Assembly (NCBI GenBank): GCA_020746875.1 | Contig: JAGTJL010000012.1 | Location: 558,001-622,000, forward strand | Direction of reading: 5' to 3' | Source: Rhexocercosporidium sp. MPI-PUGE-AT-0058 | Lineage: Eukaryota; Ascomycota; Leotiomycetes; Helotiales | DNA: 64,000 nt | Part shown: positions 12,346-24,842 of the stretch, piece by piece | How positions within the stretch are numbered: the stretch's first letter is position 1 | Layout: each line of letters begins with the position of its first letter | Made by a program: the position numbers and the translations under genes | The notes under the pieces: generated by a model | Seen by the model: only the letters and a program-made list of their open reading frames with translations | What the model was told of the DNA's origin: nothing | Databases searched by the model: none

Positions 12346-13700
12346 ATTCCCTTATTTACGAATTAAATCTTAAGAGTCTCGGGGTAATTATTTTTATAAT
12401 AACTAAATTTACCGCAATTATAATACTTAATTAAATTATCGCTTATAAAAGTCTAAGGCTTTAAATATATAAAGCTTTAGCGCGGTAAAAAAAGAGTAGA
12501 TTATCGTTAAAAAGTAAAAGAGCGTTAAAATAAAGTAAAAGAAGATTAATAAATAAAAGTAGTTTTTTAAATAAGCGTTTAAGCGAAAAAAGTAATCTGA
12601 CCCGAACCGGACGGCTTCTAGGTCACATTTGGAATACGAGTTAAAATGAAATTTAAATTAAATATATAATTCCGGCGGTTCTTTAAGTTTAATAAGATAA
12701 AATAAGAAATTATTTTATTATAATTATTTTCTTAAGTTAACTTAATAATAAAAGTCTCGTCTTATAACTTAAAAGAAAGCTTTTACTATATATAAAAGAA
12801 TTATTTCGACTTAATAATATTATTTTAAATAATAGCGCTTTAAAATCTTATTTTAAACTTAATAAAAGTCTCTTTAAAATAAAAGTTTATATATAAATCG
12901 TAAAAAATAAACCGGAATTCGTCCGTTTTATAATCGGTTAAGAAATAAGATTTTAAAAGTATAATTATCTCTTTAGCGGTTTTAAAAGAATAAGTTTCCG
13001 AAAAGTATTAAAGTTTTAAATAAGATTATATCGTTTTAGTAATTAATTTTTAAATAAAAGCACGACGAGCTCTTTTTATTAAGTAAAAATTAACGTTAAC
13101 TTTTAAGTAGTCTTAAACTAAAGCACGCTATTATTTAAATAAAGAGTTTAAGTTATTATTTAATAAAATAATCTTTTTTATTAATTAAATCTTAAGAGGC
13201 CGAAACGAGCTTAAATAAGCTCCGGGAATAAGAAAAGCATAATATTTTAATAAACTTCTATTAAATTTTATTAATTAAAATAAAAGAGGAATAAGGGTTC
13301 GTAAACGATTTTAAAGTAATTCAGAAGGCTCGGAAAGAATAAGGTCTTCTTTAAGATTATTATCAGGTCGTATTAAATTAGGCCGAAGGGTAGTAAAGGC
13401 TATAAGCATAATTTTAATTTTAATAAGGCTAAATTAGAATTCTCTTTACTTATTTACTTAATTTTTAATTTAATTATTAATAATTTAAAAAAGTCTTTTT
13501 AAAACGTTAAAGTTATTATAATTTGTATTGTCCTAAGCTCTACTTTTATTTTTTCGGATAATAACGCTAGTTTTAAAAAGCGAGGCAATAAGTATTTTTA
13601 AATTAAGAGGCGCCTTTAAAGAAGTCGTAGCAGCTAAAAGACTTAATTTAATAAGTTCTTTAGTAATTAATTAAAATATAATAAGTCTTAATAAAAATAA
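12346..13700 (-). pseudogene. Gypsy-2 gag with CCHC zinc knuckle
   Basis: The clear landmark is a zinc knuckle at 12373-12432, read on the minus strand as KYYNCGKFSYYKNNYPETLK. This corresponds to C-x2-C-x4-H-x4-C with the first and last Cys and the His changed to Tyr by RIP. The capsid region between the knuckle and the 5' LTR is too mutated to show a domain, and I infer it from position. It would have packaged the element RNA in cytoplasmic particles. Confidence 0.6.
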
Positions 13701-13993
13701 ATATTTAACTCGGGGCAAATTCAGAGAAGTTTCGTATTTAAATAATAAAATTCTGGGTATAATAAAAATACTTTTTTAAAATCTGTTTATAGCGGCTTTT
13801 ATGCAAAAGGAGTTATTTAAAGCGTAATTAGCAAAAACTACTTTAAGCGTTATTAATTGCGAAGTGCTAAATTAAACTCTAGTTCTTAATTATTAAAAGA
13901 TTTCTAGAATCTTAACTCTTTAAAATATTAATAACTAAATCCTTAATAAAGTATTATAAAGCCGTCTTCGGCGGAAGTAATCTTCTTATTTAA

Positions 13994-14251
13994 CATAATA
14001 ATATTAATTAAGAAAGCGATATAAAAAGTATATAATAATACTTTAGCTAAAGCTATCGAGAGTTAATAAGTTTAATATAAAAGAAATAAAAAGATAAAAA
14101 AAAAAAGAAAAAGTAAAAGAAGTATAAGTTCATATATATAAGCTCTTTTAAAACCCCTCCGGTATTAATCCGACTCAGTATGACTTAATTACCTCTGAAC
14201 CCCTGGATTCCTTAACTCGTTGAGAAGTTCTTAAGTGCACTTATCGTCATA
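13994..14251 (-). repeat. Gypsy-2 5' LTR
   Basis: 258 bp, the partner of 6594-6851 and the upstream LTR relative to pol (minus strand). Differences between the two copies are almost all C/T or G/A, i.e. RIP rather than age. Confidence 0.92.
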
Positions 14252-14256
14252 TTAAT

Positions 14257-14463
14257 AAAATCTCGGGCGTTATTCTAGTCGTTTAAAGTAAAGTATTTTA
14301 AGCTAAATACGCTTATAGTAATACGTAAATTAGTAATATTTATATTATTTAGATTATAGTATACCTTTAAGGCAGCTTAAATCTTAGTTTCTTAATCTTT
14401 ATACGCCTAAGTCTTATATTTTAGTGTTTTCTATAAGCGAGCTACTTTTACATTAAAAGGCAT
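14257..14463 (-). pseudogene. Pogo-1 transposase, N-terminal part
   Basis: An ATG at 14463 (minus) starts MPFNVKVARL, then a region with YEDQEARIQAAL-like spacing typical of the psq-type helix-turn-helix at the start of pogo transposases (seen here in mutated form as YKD.ETKI.AAL). The frame runs up to the Gypsy-2 target duplication TTAAT at 14252-14256 and continues in sense at 6588. Start choice: this is the first ATG of the frame that continues into the known domain. Stops are in Gln positions, as expected for RIP. Confidence 0.7.
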
Positions 14464-14832
14464 TGTTTTCCTGCTTCTTTTTAATATCCCCTTAAGTAAT
14501 TATAGGCGTAACTTTTGCTATAATAGGCGTATTCTATAGACTAGATATAATTTAAAAGCAAGGGAAGTAGTAAAAGTAGTGTAAAAGACGCGTTTCCCCG
14601 CGTTATTTAAGAAAGTGGGCACCTTAGCAATACTCGCTTAATAATATTGGCGCCAAGACACTGCGAAACCAATACTTAATGCCTACCTTCACTTTAACAT
14701 AATACTAGTAATTCAAGCCCTAGCCCTATTTTTTAATAATAATAATTTTAGAGCGAAATAACGCGCGTATTTTAAGAAAAAAATTAAGTTTAACGGAGTA
14801 ATATTAATAGTTATATTTAAAGATATATACTT
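14464..14832. other. Pogo-1 5' non-coding region
   Basis: About 370 bp between the transposase start and the right TIR. It probably holds the transposase promoter. I see no further ORF or RNA gene. Confidence 0.5.
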
Positions 14833-14870
14833 AAAAAGTAATGTCGGAGTTGCTAAGGTGTCGGAGTTGC
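14833..14870. repeat. Pogo-1 right terminal inverted repeat
   Basis: Reverse complement partner of 3850-3887, again with two copies of the AGCAACTCCGA word, followed by TA (14871-14872) as target-site duplication. Confidence 0.85.
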
Positions 14871-14894
14871 TAGTCCCGACTTATTAATCAAGTC

Positions 14895-15183
14895 TGTTGG
14901 ATTTCACTTCGGTAACTCGTGCCGATTTTACCCTAGAATAGCCGAAGGAGTTTCCACTGCTTACGCGGCCCGGAAATTACCTTCGTATTCAATTACGTAG
15001 CTCGTATAAGCTACGTAATTAATTACGTAATTGTAAAAGCTTTTAGAAAAGCTATTATTTTGTATATAATTACTGAAGAGCTTTTTTAGCTTTTTAAGTA
15101 AGTAAGCAATTCTACTTTGTCTTTAATCACGTGTCCTTACCTACTGCGCTTCCTCATTCCTAATTGGCTCGTCTATTCTCACA
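14895..15183 (+). repeat. Copia-1 5' LTR
   Basis: 289 bp from TGTTGG to CTCACA. It contains an imperfect palindrome around TACGTAGCTCGTATAAGCTACGTA. Preceded by target duplication AAGTC. Confidence 0.93.
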
Positions 15184-15965
15184 TAATAGCAATTCGGCAA
15201 TTCGCTAAGGCAGCTAATAATATCAATTACCTACGACACAACTTCCCGATCGAGACGACTAGCCGAGCCTTTCTCGGCTAATACCGCTTCGGCTGCTTCC
15301 GTTCAAACGCTTGTCGATAAAGCTATACTAGCTTCTCTTGACTGAAGTAAGCTAGACCCCTTTAAGCCCTTACTAACCCGATTAGGACGTATTACGGACC
15401 TAAGGCCTTTAACCCTAAGACTAAACCCTAAGGAAATCATAATCTAGCGGTCCTTAGACGTTATAAGCGTGCGTAGCCACCTAAATTGCGGTTTTAAGTC
15501 TTATAATAAACTTCTCATTTTTAGGCGCTTATACCTTTTACGGCGCTAGCAGTGGCTATAAGTAGCGTGCTAGCGTGGCTTATATTAAAGAGTAGCTGTC
15601 CGAATCGTTACTAGTCTAATATAAATTACAGTAGTTTTTAAGCTTTTCTAATTATATAAGAAGCTATCCTCGGAGAGGGTTACAGCTAGTTAAGCTTACT
15701 AATTCCTGTGAGAAAAACCAAGCTAGTAGTGGCGCTAGCGTTATAATAAGAGCCTAAGCAGACCCGCTGGGAACCCTGTTATAATACTAGCTAAGCGAAA
15801 CCCTCGGTAAGGTAATATATAAGTCTTTAGCAAGACTTATTACCTTAAATATCGATTTTATATCGATTTAGGGCATATTAAATTAAGGAGGGTAGCCTCA
15901 TTGTGAGGTTATAAAGACTTAAATAAAGTCTAAGACTAAAATAATCTAATAAATCACTATAAGTA
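15184..15965 (+). other. Copia-1 untranslated leader
   Basis: About 780 bp between the 5' LTR and gag. It would hold the primer-binding site and packaging signals. No ORF or RNA gene is supported. GC content is clearly higher than in the flanking RIP regions. Confidence 0.5.
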
Positions 15966-16974
15966 ATAATTGCCTAAAGGAATTAAAGCTAAACTCAATC
16001 GAGACAAGCTTAAAATAGCTGCTACTGCCTTTAAAAGAGAGAAGCTAGTAAGGAAATCTAATTATATTAAGTAAATAAATCCCGCTAACTTATTCCTAAA
16101 AATTAACGGCTATATATTTTATATTTCCGGCAAAGCTTTGCCTCCGGACTAATTTTTATATTACGCTAAGGGTATCGAAGGAGGTAAAGCCGTATTAGCT
16201 CCTTATTCTCATAAGCTAGCCGTAAAATATCACAAAAAACTAAATTACTTTAAGACGCAAAACTAAAAAGCGCCAAAAGCGCTAAAGTCGATTATATCGC
16301 TAGAAAATTAAAAGTGATTTAAAAACAAAGATACGGCTAAAAAGCTATAAAACGCTATTTAATTTACTTTCGGCTAATTAACGCTTAAGTTAATCAGCCG
16401 TTATATAAATTAAATCGTCGATTCCAATTACAGCTCTTATAAAAACATAAACGAATATACTAACGTAATCCAATCAAGCGCCATATACCTAAAGTAACTA
16501 GACTACGAGATTCCAAAGCTTATAATAACTAGCCTTATATTAAAAGGCTTACTGAGCTCTTTTAACGCCTTTTCGTCTCGTAAATATAAAAAAATGTCAA
16601 GTAATCTTAAGAATATTAATATTAACAGTCTAATTAACGACTTAATTTCGGAAGAAGCTCGCATAGGCGCTAACGCCGACCTTAACGCTAATAAAGCGTT
16701 TAAAGGCGGCAAAGGCGGTAATAAGAAGCACTATAATAAGTGCAAAGTCACGGGATATATAACGTCTATGTGCTAGGTCTTACACCCTGAGCTAAAGCTT
16801 AATAATTCGGAAAATCCGAATAAAAAGCTTAATAAGACTAAAAAGGCTAAGGAGTCAAAAGGCGAATTAAAAACAGAGTCTACAAAGGCTATTATGGCCG
16901 TATTTAAGACTACTACGCCGCTAAATAAGCACGTGACGGCTAGAAAGCCTATAAAGGCACATACAAACCACTTA
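15966..16974 (+). pseudogene. Copia-1 gag with CCHC knuckle
   Basis: The frame opens around 15966-15985 (PKGIKAKLNRDKLKIAATAF) and continues through GYIFYISGKALPP, a helical capsid-like stretch LIITSLILKGLLSSFNAFSS (about 16518-16577), and a nucleocapsid at 16594-16776. There HYNKCKVTGYITSMC shows a C-x2-C-x4-H-x4-C knuckle with one Cys and the His changed to Tyr. The start codon itself is not certain: TTG stands where an ATG is expected. A Lys-rich linker follows until Copia-2 interrupts the frame at 16980; the polyprotein continues at 25037. Only Gln/Trp codons are lost, so the damage looks like RIP. Confidence 0.75.
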
Positions 16975-16979
16975 CCTTT

Positions 16980-17168
16980 TGTCGCGCCCTAGCGCAGTCT
17001 ACTGGTTATGTGTATGCTTTTGTAAGCACTTACGTATATATATACTCGGGTTATAGTCTTCTTTTATAAAGGGTAACGCTTATTTTAATAAATCTTTTAA
17101 ACCTTTGCTTTTTACGTTAATCGTAGAGCTCTTGAATTACGAAAAGCCTGCTTTATATTTATACGATA
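16980..17168 (+). repeat. Copia-2 5' LTR
   Basis: 189 bp, TGTCGCGCCCTAGCGCAGTC at the start; end mutated to TACGATA. Confidence 0.9.
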
Positions 17169-18390
17169 ATTAAAAGTCATATCTGTCTTTATAAGCTACT
17201 TTTGGCATATATAAATTTCGAGCTTTAATTAAGCTTATTTAACTTTAATTTTACGATTTTCGTTTCCTTTCCTTACGCTTAAACTCTGACGCACCTCTTA
17301 GCGCGATTATCAAGATATTATTATACGACAGTCTTAGCGGTCTTAATGTAAATATTATATACTTAAAGCTTAAAGACTTCCCATTATAAATGAATTATTT
17401 GACTTTTAGCGCTTAAATGCTCGGACTTTAGCCTTTTGTTAACTTAAATGCTTTAAATATAAAAATATTAATTAAAATTATTAATAAAAATCCACGGACC
17501 GCCGAGTAAATCGCTTAGTAAAAGAATGATTTCGCTAAATTAAATTATATAATAAAGACGAACGAGTATAACGAATAACTTTAGAAATAGGCGCTCGATT
17601 ATTACGTAATAGTTACGTCTTCCTCGAATTAAATAATTACAAGCTTTAACGCTTTTATTATTCTTTTTTTTACTCGACCGCACGAGTTTGTTAAGATAAT
17701 CGTAGAATCTTGTCAAAAGGAAGCCGAGGCTAAAGCTAAAGCGTATATTATAAAGTGCGTAATATAATAACTACGAACTACGGTATACTTTAAGCTTTAC
17801 GAATGGATTAAGAAAACTATAAGCTGTTAATTCTTTAGTATAATGGCTATATAGCTTATTGCTGAGAAAAGAGTTAATATTTAAGTATTAATTCATACGC
17901 TTAAGATAATTCTATATTAAACGGATATAACGATTTAGACGATAACCTGTTAAGATTATTTATAATCCTTAAATACGAAGAACGTCCGAAACCTAAAAGT
18001 CTGGATTATATAATATTAAGAGTTAATTTATAAAGGGAACTTATATTATATGTCGGAAGTGCTCGATACCTTTAGTATTAACCTTTTCCTAATCGCAGTT
18101 AATAACTTTAATAGCTTATAAGCTCAAAAGTACTTTCTTAAGACTAAGGAAGCCGACGAGCTCGGGATATCTCTTAAATATTCCTTAGAATAGCTCGCAC
18201 GGCTATTTTATTTTAATTAAGTCGATTGCCAGTATTAATAACTTATAAGTGAAAAATTAGGGCATAATTATTTCTTTACTCTTGGTTTACGCTTTAATAA
18301 TAATAAGATACCCGACTCGGAAGCTTTTGATTTATATAATTAAAGATTAAACCGATTTAAAATAAAAGGAAAACTTATAAAAAAGGTATA
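17169..18390 (+). pseudogene. Copia-2 leader and presumed gag, unreadable
   Basis: This interval should hold gag by position. Frames with only Gln-type stops can be followed for short distances (for example around 17480-17700), but I find no zinc knuckle or other domain that I can name. Treat it as presumed gag, not as a demonstrated gene. Confidence 0.3.
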
Positions 18391-21300
18391 TTTATACTTA
18401 AAGGATAAAACTTATTATTAGTTTCTTTTAAATTATACTTGTTTTTAAATAGCAGTTTATGGAAAAATATTTATTAAATATTAAGATGGAATAATTTATT
18501 TAAACTTAAAAATAAATAATTAATATTATAATAAGATTCGGTAGCGGTTTATTATATTATAGTAGAAAGCTTTCCGTAGGCAAATGAGCTCAAATAAGCT
18601 TTTTCCTTAATTAATAAAAGATTTTTTAGCGAAATTAAATAAGTAAAGATTTAATAAATTAAATAAAGGGAAGTTTACTTTTCTCGGAAACTTATTAAAT
18701 AAAGGAAGAACAAGCGGGACCTACGCGTACCCGGTGCTTTTATTTAATTTGGCCGAGCATTTAATTATAAGTATATATTCTTTTTAGAATTTACTTTATC
18801 TTTTATTAGATTTTATTTTATTAAATAACTATAGAGCGATTAATTTAATTAACGATCGTTTAATATTATTAAAAGGATTTTTTATAAAATCCACTCTTAA
18901 GGATTTAATTAAGTATAAGAGCTCTTAATTGCTTATTATTAAGCGCGGAACTCGAGTTATAAAAGGAGTACTTAAGGGTCCGAATAGAGAATTATTTAAT
19001 TTTATACTTTACGACGTCGTAGTTATAGAAAACTTTTATATTAATATTATTTTTAAAGCTCGTTTTTATAAGATTAGTCTTTAGTTTTATAATATAAATT
19101 ATACTTTGAGATAGAACGAGGAAGGCTTACTAATTAAAGAATATTATATAATGCGATAATTAAAGCGTAAATAGAACCTCGTTTTCTTTGAATATAAGCT
19201 ACGTTTAATTTATTCTTTAAGCGCTTATAATATATTCTTAAGTATTATAAGAATTATAATATTTTTAACGCTTTTTAAAAGAGTAAATAAGCCGTATAAA
19301 TTATTTAGAGATTATAAATACTTTAGAATAGACTCGGAGTATGTTTAGTATTTATAAATAGACTATTTAGGCTTAGATGCTTTAAAGAAATTAATAAATA
19401 CAACGAGAAATGTCAGAATTACTGAAATAATAAGGAGGATTAAGTATGAGTAATATGCTTTAATTTATATTATTTAAGTAATCTTTAGACGTTTATTAAA
19501 AAGGAAATCCTTTAGATTATTTTAAAGAATTATTTAGGATTTATTTAATTATTCGAAATGCTAAAGTAATTACTTTTAGCTCTTTATGCTTAAATGCGAG
19601 TATAGCGGCTTACTCGTTAATTATGTATTATAAATAAAAGAATATAATAAAGTATTTTAATATATTAAGAATTTTAAAACTTAGGTTCGAAAGCAGTTTA
19701 GACTTTTAATATATAAATTCAAGTATGATTAAGAGAAAGCAGTTATTATAATTCGAGGATTTATAAAATATGAGAAATAAGCTAATGAATTTGGAATTGA
19801 CCTCGAGCTCTTATTAACGGCAATTTATAAGTTAAATGACGGAGCCGAATAAGTTAGTTAAAAAGTAATTAATAAAAATATTAAGATAAGACTATTAATT
19901 AATCTTCCCGTAGATTTAAATATTGAATGTGTATTTGTAAGGATTTATTTATATAATAAAAGCTTAAAGCAAGTAAATAACTAATTATTACTTATTAAAG
20001 TTAATAATAAGTAGTTTCGGAACTATTTTCGATAGTATAACTTAGCGCTTATTATAAGATTTACTATAGATTTTAAATTAAATTAAAATAGGATTTATAT
20101 ATATAATTATAAAGCGTATTTATTAATAATAAAAAGAGTTAAAGGATAAAATAAGAAAGCGTTTAAAATAATTACGCGTACGCATATTAAATATCTTATA
20201 AGTTTTTACGCTTTTAATATTTATAAAATATAAGTGCCACGTCTCGATAAAATAATTATTACGCGTAACGTGCGCTTTAACGAAAATAACTTTTATATTA
20301 CCTTAAATAAAGAAGTAAAGATTATAATTTAAAAAGCCAAGTCTATTTACAATCTCATCGAGGAGGATAAGTCTGTCGTAAACTAGGCTAGAATTATTAA
20401 GAATATTATTAATAATATAATTATTAAAGAAAATAATGCGAATCTTTTAAGTAAAGACTTATTTTAATTATATATTAAACGAATTCAAAAATTAATTAAA
20501 AGTTTTAAAAGTCAGAACTCGGGGGTAAAAGAGTATATTAATAGCTTGAATATAATAAATAAACTTTTAACTCCGGAATATATTCTTGCTTTAAAGGGCT
20601 TTTTTAAATAAAGTAAGGAATTAGGAGAGAATGCGTTAAACTGAGAGTCTATTTTAGGTATAAAATATAACTTAAAGGCATTCGACTCGAGTAAGAGTAT
20701 GTAATTTATTAATCGAGATTCGAACGTATTATAGGATTAAGCGCGGGATCCGTCTCGATTATCACGCATCGAGATTTAAATACCGTCGAGACCTCGATTA
20801 TAAGAGGAGTCTTTAGTAATAATTTCAATACCGCATCTTTAAACTAAAGTATAAAGTGCTCGGACGACGGAAGTAAAACAGGCGAGAGTAATACGCTTTT
20901 AAATTGCAGCGGAAGAAGCTTAGTTAAAATTAAGTACACTTACCAAAAGCTCGGCAGAAGTAAAGAAGCTAATTAAAAGGGAAGATCTTACTTTTAAAAA
21001 TTAAAGTCTAAGATCTTTTATTTGAATTAAAATAATAGAGCGATCTTGAGAATCACTTAATAAAAGAGTAATTTAAAGAAGATGCGAACCTAGAGATGAG
21101 GATAATAGACAAATAAGATTACTAAACCTTAAAAGTATTTAATTTAAGTATTATATTAATACTTGTCCCGCTTATATAAGTTTTTAAATATAAGCTAAAT
21201 CTAAAAGGATATATTTCAAGATATAGATTCCGAATTATTATATGAAGTAATCTTTAAAATGAATTAACGATTATCTTTATATACGCTAGCACGCTTTTAA

Positions 21301-22560
21301 CTAAATCCTTTCGAATCGCTATAGCGCTTATAGTTTATTTTAACTTAAAAGTCAAGTGCTTCGACGTAATTAACGCGTTTATTAACGCTCTTTAAAATAT
21401 AAATAATAAAACCGTATATTATAAATTCCTTTTAAGTTTTAATAAGCTTAAACATATACTACGAATTAATCGCGCTTTTTACGGGATGCGTGATTCTCTG
21501 TATTTATAATATAAGTATATTAATAAAACGTTAACAGATTTAAGGCTGATTTTATACTCGGAGGAACTATATATATTTATAAACCTTATTTATAAAATCC
21601 TTGTTTTCTTTTACGTAAATAATATTTAAGTGCTTTATTACCGAGACGACTTAAAGCTCGGATAGGATTTTATTAAGCAACTGAATTAAGTATATAATAT
21701 ATATAATTTTAAAGATATTAAATAATTCCTAAGGATTAAAATAGTACGTAATAAAAAGCGTAAGACTATTTCCTTAGTTTATAACTAATATATTAAGAAA
21801 ATCATTCGAAAGTTTAAGCAAGTTAATAAGAAGTATCTTACGATACCGCTCCTTTAAATCGATCTTATTAAGTATAAAGAATAAGTTTTAAAAAAATATA
21901 TTAAAGTTTATTAAGAGAGAATTAAGTCGGTATTATATATAGCAATTATTATAAGACTAAACGTAGCTTTTATAATCGCTTAATTCTTATAATTTATAAT
22001 AAATCTTAATTTAAAGTATTTTATAATTATATATTAATTTATTTATTACTTATTTAATACGCGCTTTTTAAGTATTATATATAAAGGTAATTAAGAGAAA
22101 GCGCTTTATATTACTTTAAATATATTTTTCATAAATAACGTCGAAACTCGAAAGTTATTTTAAAGTTATATAATTTTATTATTTAATAGGCTAGTAATTT
22201 AAAAAGTATTAAAGTAATTTATAATTATTACGTCGATTACTAAAGCGGAACTATTAATATTAAAATATATTAAAAAAGAAGTTATAGCTTTTTAACGATT
22301 TTTTTAAAACTTAACTCTTAATATTTATAAAACTTAAGAAATCTTTTATAATAATTAATAATTAATTAAATTAATTATAAATAATACTAAAAGAATTATT
22401 ATTAAGCTTTATTATATAAATATTTAAAATATATAACTTAAGTAAGAGTATATTCGTGAATCATTTAAAGTAATATATCTTTTAATTGCTAATATATTTA
22501 TTAATAAACTTATAAAGAATCTGTCTCGTTAAAAATTCGAGCTTTTTAAAACACTTTTAA
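18390..22560 (+). pseudogene. Copia-2 pol (integrase, RT, RNase H)
   Basis: A strongly RIP-mutated Ty1/copia polyprotein. Landmarks are ITRNVRFNENNFYI at about 20260-20302 (the conserved junction after integrase), CFDVINAFINAL at 21358-21394 (the FDAVNAF block of copia RT), VFFYVNNI.VLYY at about 21598-21640 (the YVDD active site with both Asp read as Asn), and TAPLTSI at about 21845-21865, followed by an RNase H region to about 22500. Integrase catalytic residues cannot be placed with confidence. Non-functional. Confidence 0.75.
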
Positions 22561-22712
22561 ATTTTAATAATTATTAATTTTAAATTAAAAAGCTTTAAAT
22601 ATATTTATTAAAAGTATATTAAAAATACTTTTATATAATCTTTTATTTATAAAACTTTTTTAATTTAATATTTTTAAGTATTCGCGCTTTAAAAACGCCG
22701 AACGTAAACGCG

Positions 22713-22838
22713 AAATCTAGCCCGAGCTTAAATAAAGTCTACTTAAATCCAGCTTAAGCTTAAATAAAGATTATTTAAATCCGACCCGAGCCCAGGCAAA
22801 GTCCGTTTAAATCTAGCTTAAACTTATAAATAATTTAC
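22713..22838. repeat. 32-bp tandem repeat in the Copia-2 tail
   Basis: Four copies with a 32-bp period start at 22713, 22745, 22777 and 22809; each begins AAATCYRRC and contains GAGCYYARRYAAAG-type sequence. Differences are mostly C/T and G/A. The period is not a multiple of three, so it is probably non-coding. No second array of this unit is seen in the window. Confidence 0.85.
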
Positions 22839-23500
22839 TAAAAGCGCAAAAAGAATCCACTTAAGTCTAAATTAACGAGTAGCTATTATCTTTAAGACTT
22901 TCGCGAACTTCTCTAAACTTTATATAAAATTATTAAATTCCGTTAAAGATTTTATATTAATATTAATATTATTATTAAAGTTATTCTTTTTATTACGCTT
23001 TAGACCTGGCTTTTAAGAGCGTATTAAAAGATTTAATTTTATATTCTTATTAAACTCCTTATCACTCGCTAAGTCTTTTATTAAAGCTTTTAAAGTAGTT
23101 TTATACTTCTTAATACTTTATAAATTAGTTAATGAAATGCTCGATTAATTATAATATAATTATTATACCTTTTTATTATTAAAGTCTATAGTTGTAATTA
23201 ATCTTCTGTTATACTTAAGTATATCTCTTATAATAAAATCGCATTTATAACCGGAGGTATAATTATAGTATTAACTTCTAGTAGCGAAAGTGTTAGCGAA
23301 GTAGTATTTACAATTACTACGGTTATAAATAGTAGCGCAAATATATAATAAATAGGGATTCGTAAATTCCTTTCTTAAATTTTAATTAATATAAATGAAA
23401 TAAGTTATTAATAAGAAGTAAGCTTTAAAATAATATATATATACCTCGAGCGCGCTTAATAAGAGAGCGAGGCTTAAATAGAGTACGAGACGATTTACGC
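22839..23500. other. Copia-2 post-pol tail, no gene seen
   Basis: AT-rich DNA. A patch around 23270-23340 keeps more GC (CCGGAGGTATAATTATAG, then GCGAAGTAG). No domain, tRNA or ORF is supported. Confidence 0.4.
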
Positions 23501-23529
23501 TTCTTTAAAATTAATAAAAAACGAGTACG

Positions 23530-24125
23530 AGTCTTAAAAGCTGGAGGAAGAACAAAAGAAGGAGTCGAATTAAGACGCGAGACGCGCGAAATAAAAGAAG
23601 TATATTAAAAGCTATTTTCATTTAATATAATAACGCTTTTATTTAATATAATTAATAATAATAGAATATTAAAAGAACGCGTGAGAATCTTTTTAAATAA
23701 CGAGCTTAGCTTAGTATAAGAAGATCGAAGGAGAATTAGCTTATTATTAAAGTTATTAATAAGCGCATTTTCATTTTTGCGCGAAGAAAAATACTATTAA
23801 TTATTTTTAAGATTTATTTTAACGACTGAACGAGTAGGAAGAGGATTATTAAAAAGCTTATTAATAAGCTTATTACTAAATACTTCTTAATTATCGAACT
23901 TATCTTTAAAATTTTATAATATAATTATTAATGATTAGTTTAACGGTATTAAGGTTATTTAAAAATGAAATTAAGAAATTAAATTAAAGAAGAACTTACC
24001 TGGCGAGCTGCGATTTAATTATTAATACGCGTAATCGCTGCTCTAGAAGTTTTAAGAAATATAACTAATAATTAAAGAGAATTTATTAAAAGAAATAAAA
24101 GATTAAAAGATAAAAAAAAGAAATA
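23530..24125 (+). pseudogene. Possible extra sense ORF in the Copia-2 tail
   Basis: From about 23600 to 24120 one plus-strand frame can be read in which nearly every stop is TAA/TAG and could be a former Gln. Visible pieces include VINKRIFIFARRKILL, KKLINKLITKYFLIIEL and ELTWRAAI.LLIRVIAALEV, followed by a Lys-rich end. An overlapping frame just upstream gives KLEEEQKKESN, suggesting a frameshift. I do not recognise the protein. It is an extra reading frame between RNase H and the 3' LTR, in sense orientation, unlike the antisense ORFs of the other elements. Confidence 0.3.
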
Positions 24126-24842
24126 AGTAAGTAAGTAAGTACGTAAGTATAAAGTGCGTTAATATTAAGTAAAAGTTAATTATAATAATATAAAGGTTAA
24201 TATATATATATTCTTAAAAGTAATCGTGATCGCGCTACTGCGAAACGGGACGCTTGGATTAATAATAAACCCATTAACCCGGGAGGCGGCGCATTATATA
24301 AGTTAATAAGAGGCTAGTACATACCGTTACGGCTTCCTGCTATATATAATAATTATTTTAAAAGGATTAAATTTATTAATTATAACTTAGTAACTTAATA
24401 ATTAGACGGGACGGTACGAGATTTTAGCTGCAGACCAAATCTTGCTTTAATCTTATTTTTAAAATCTGTAATTTGCACGTGTTAAATAGAATAATTAAGA
24501 TTTTGTTTACTTAATTATTATAGCTTAATTATATTTTTAGATTTTATTTATTTAATTATATACGTTTTAAATACGTATTTATATTCTTATTTATTATTAA
24601 TATTAATTGCTTAATAAATTACTTATATTAATATATAAAGTCCTTGTATATTATATTTTTAAAGCGTGTATTAATATTTTCATTTATTATAATATTTTAA
24701 AAGTATTAATTTATTACTCGGCGTTATATTTTTATTAAGAATTAATATATATACTCGGAGAGCTTATGTTATATTTTTTAATTACTTGTGCGCTTTTAAA
24801 TAATAAGGCTTATTTATATAACGGAGCTTTATTATAAGGGTA

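Larger units (their letters stand above)
6594..14251 (-). mobile_element. Gypsy-2: full-length chromodomain Ty3/gypsy retrotransposon
   Basis: Two 258-bp LTRs (6594-6851 and 13994-14251) in direct orientation are flanked by a perfect 5-bp target duplication TTAAT (6589-6593 and 14252-14256). Total length is 7,658 bp. The LTR ends read T-A-TAACGATA ... TATCGTYATA, a mutated TG...CA with an extended inverted terminus. Gag, protease, RT, RNase H, integrase and chromodomain run on the minus strand from right to left. About 1.5 kb between the chromodomain and the left (3') LTR holds an ORF on the opposite strand. The element inserted into the Pogo-1 transposase gene. Confidence 0.92.
3850..14870 (-). 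mobile_element. Pogo-1: TIR DNA transposon interrupted by Gypsy-2
   Basis: The element is bounded by terminal inverted repeats of about 38 bp: GCAACTCCGACAT at the left, and its reverse complement at the right, each flanked by a TA target duplication (3848-3849 and 14871-14872). Each TIR carries the word AGCAACTCCGA twice in tandem. Removing the 7,658-bp Gypsy-2 insertion and one TTAAT leaves about 3,358 bp. One transposase frame runs on the minus strand and can be followed across the insertion. TIRs, TA target and protein all fit the Tc1/mariner superfamily, pogo branch. Confidence 0.85.
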
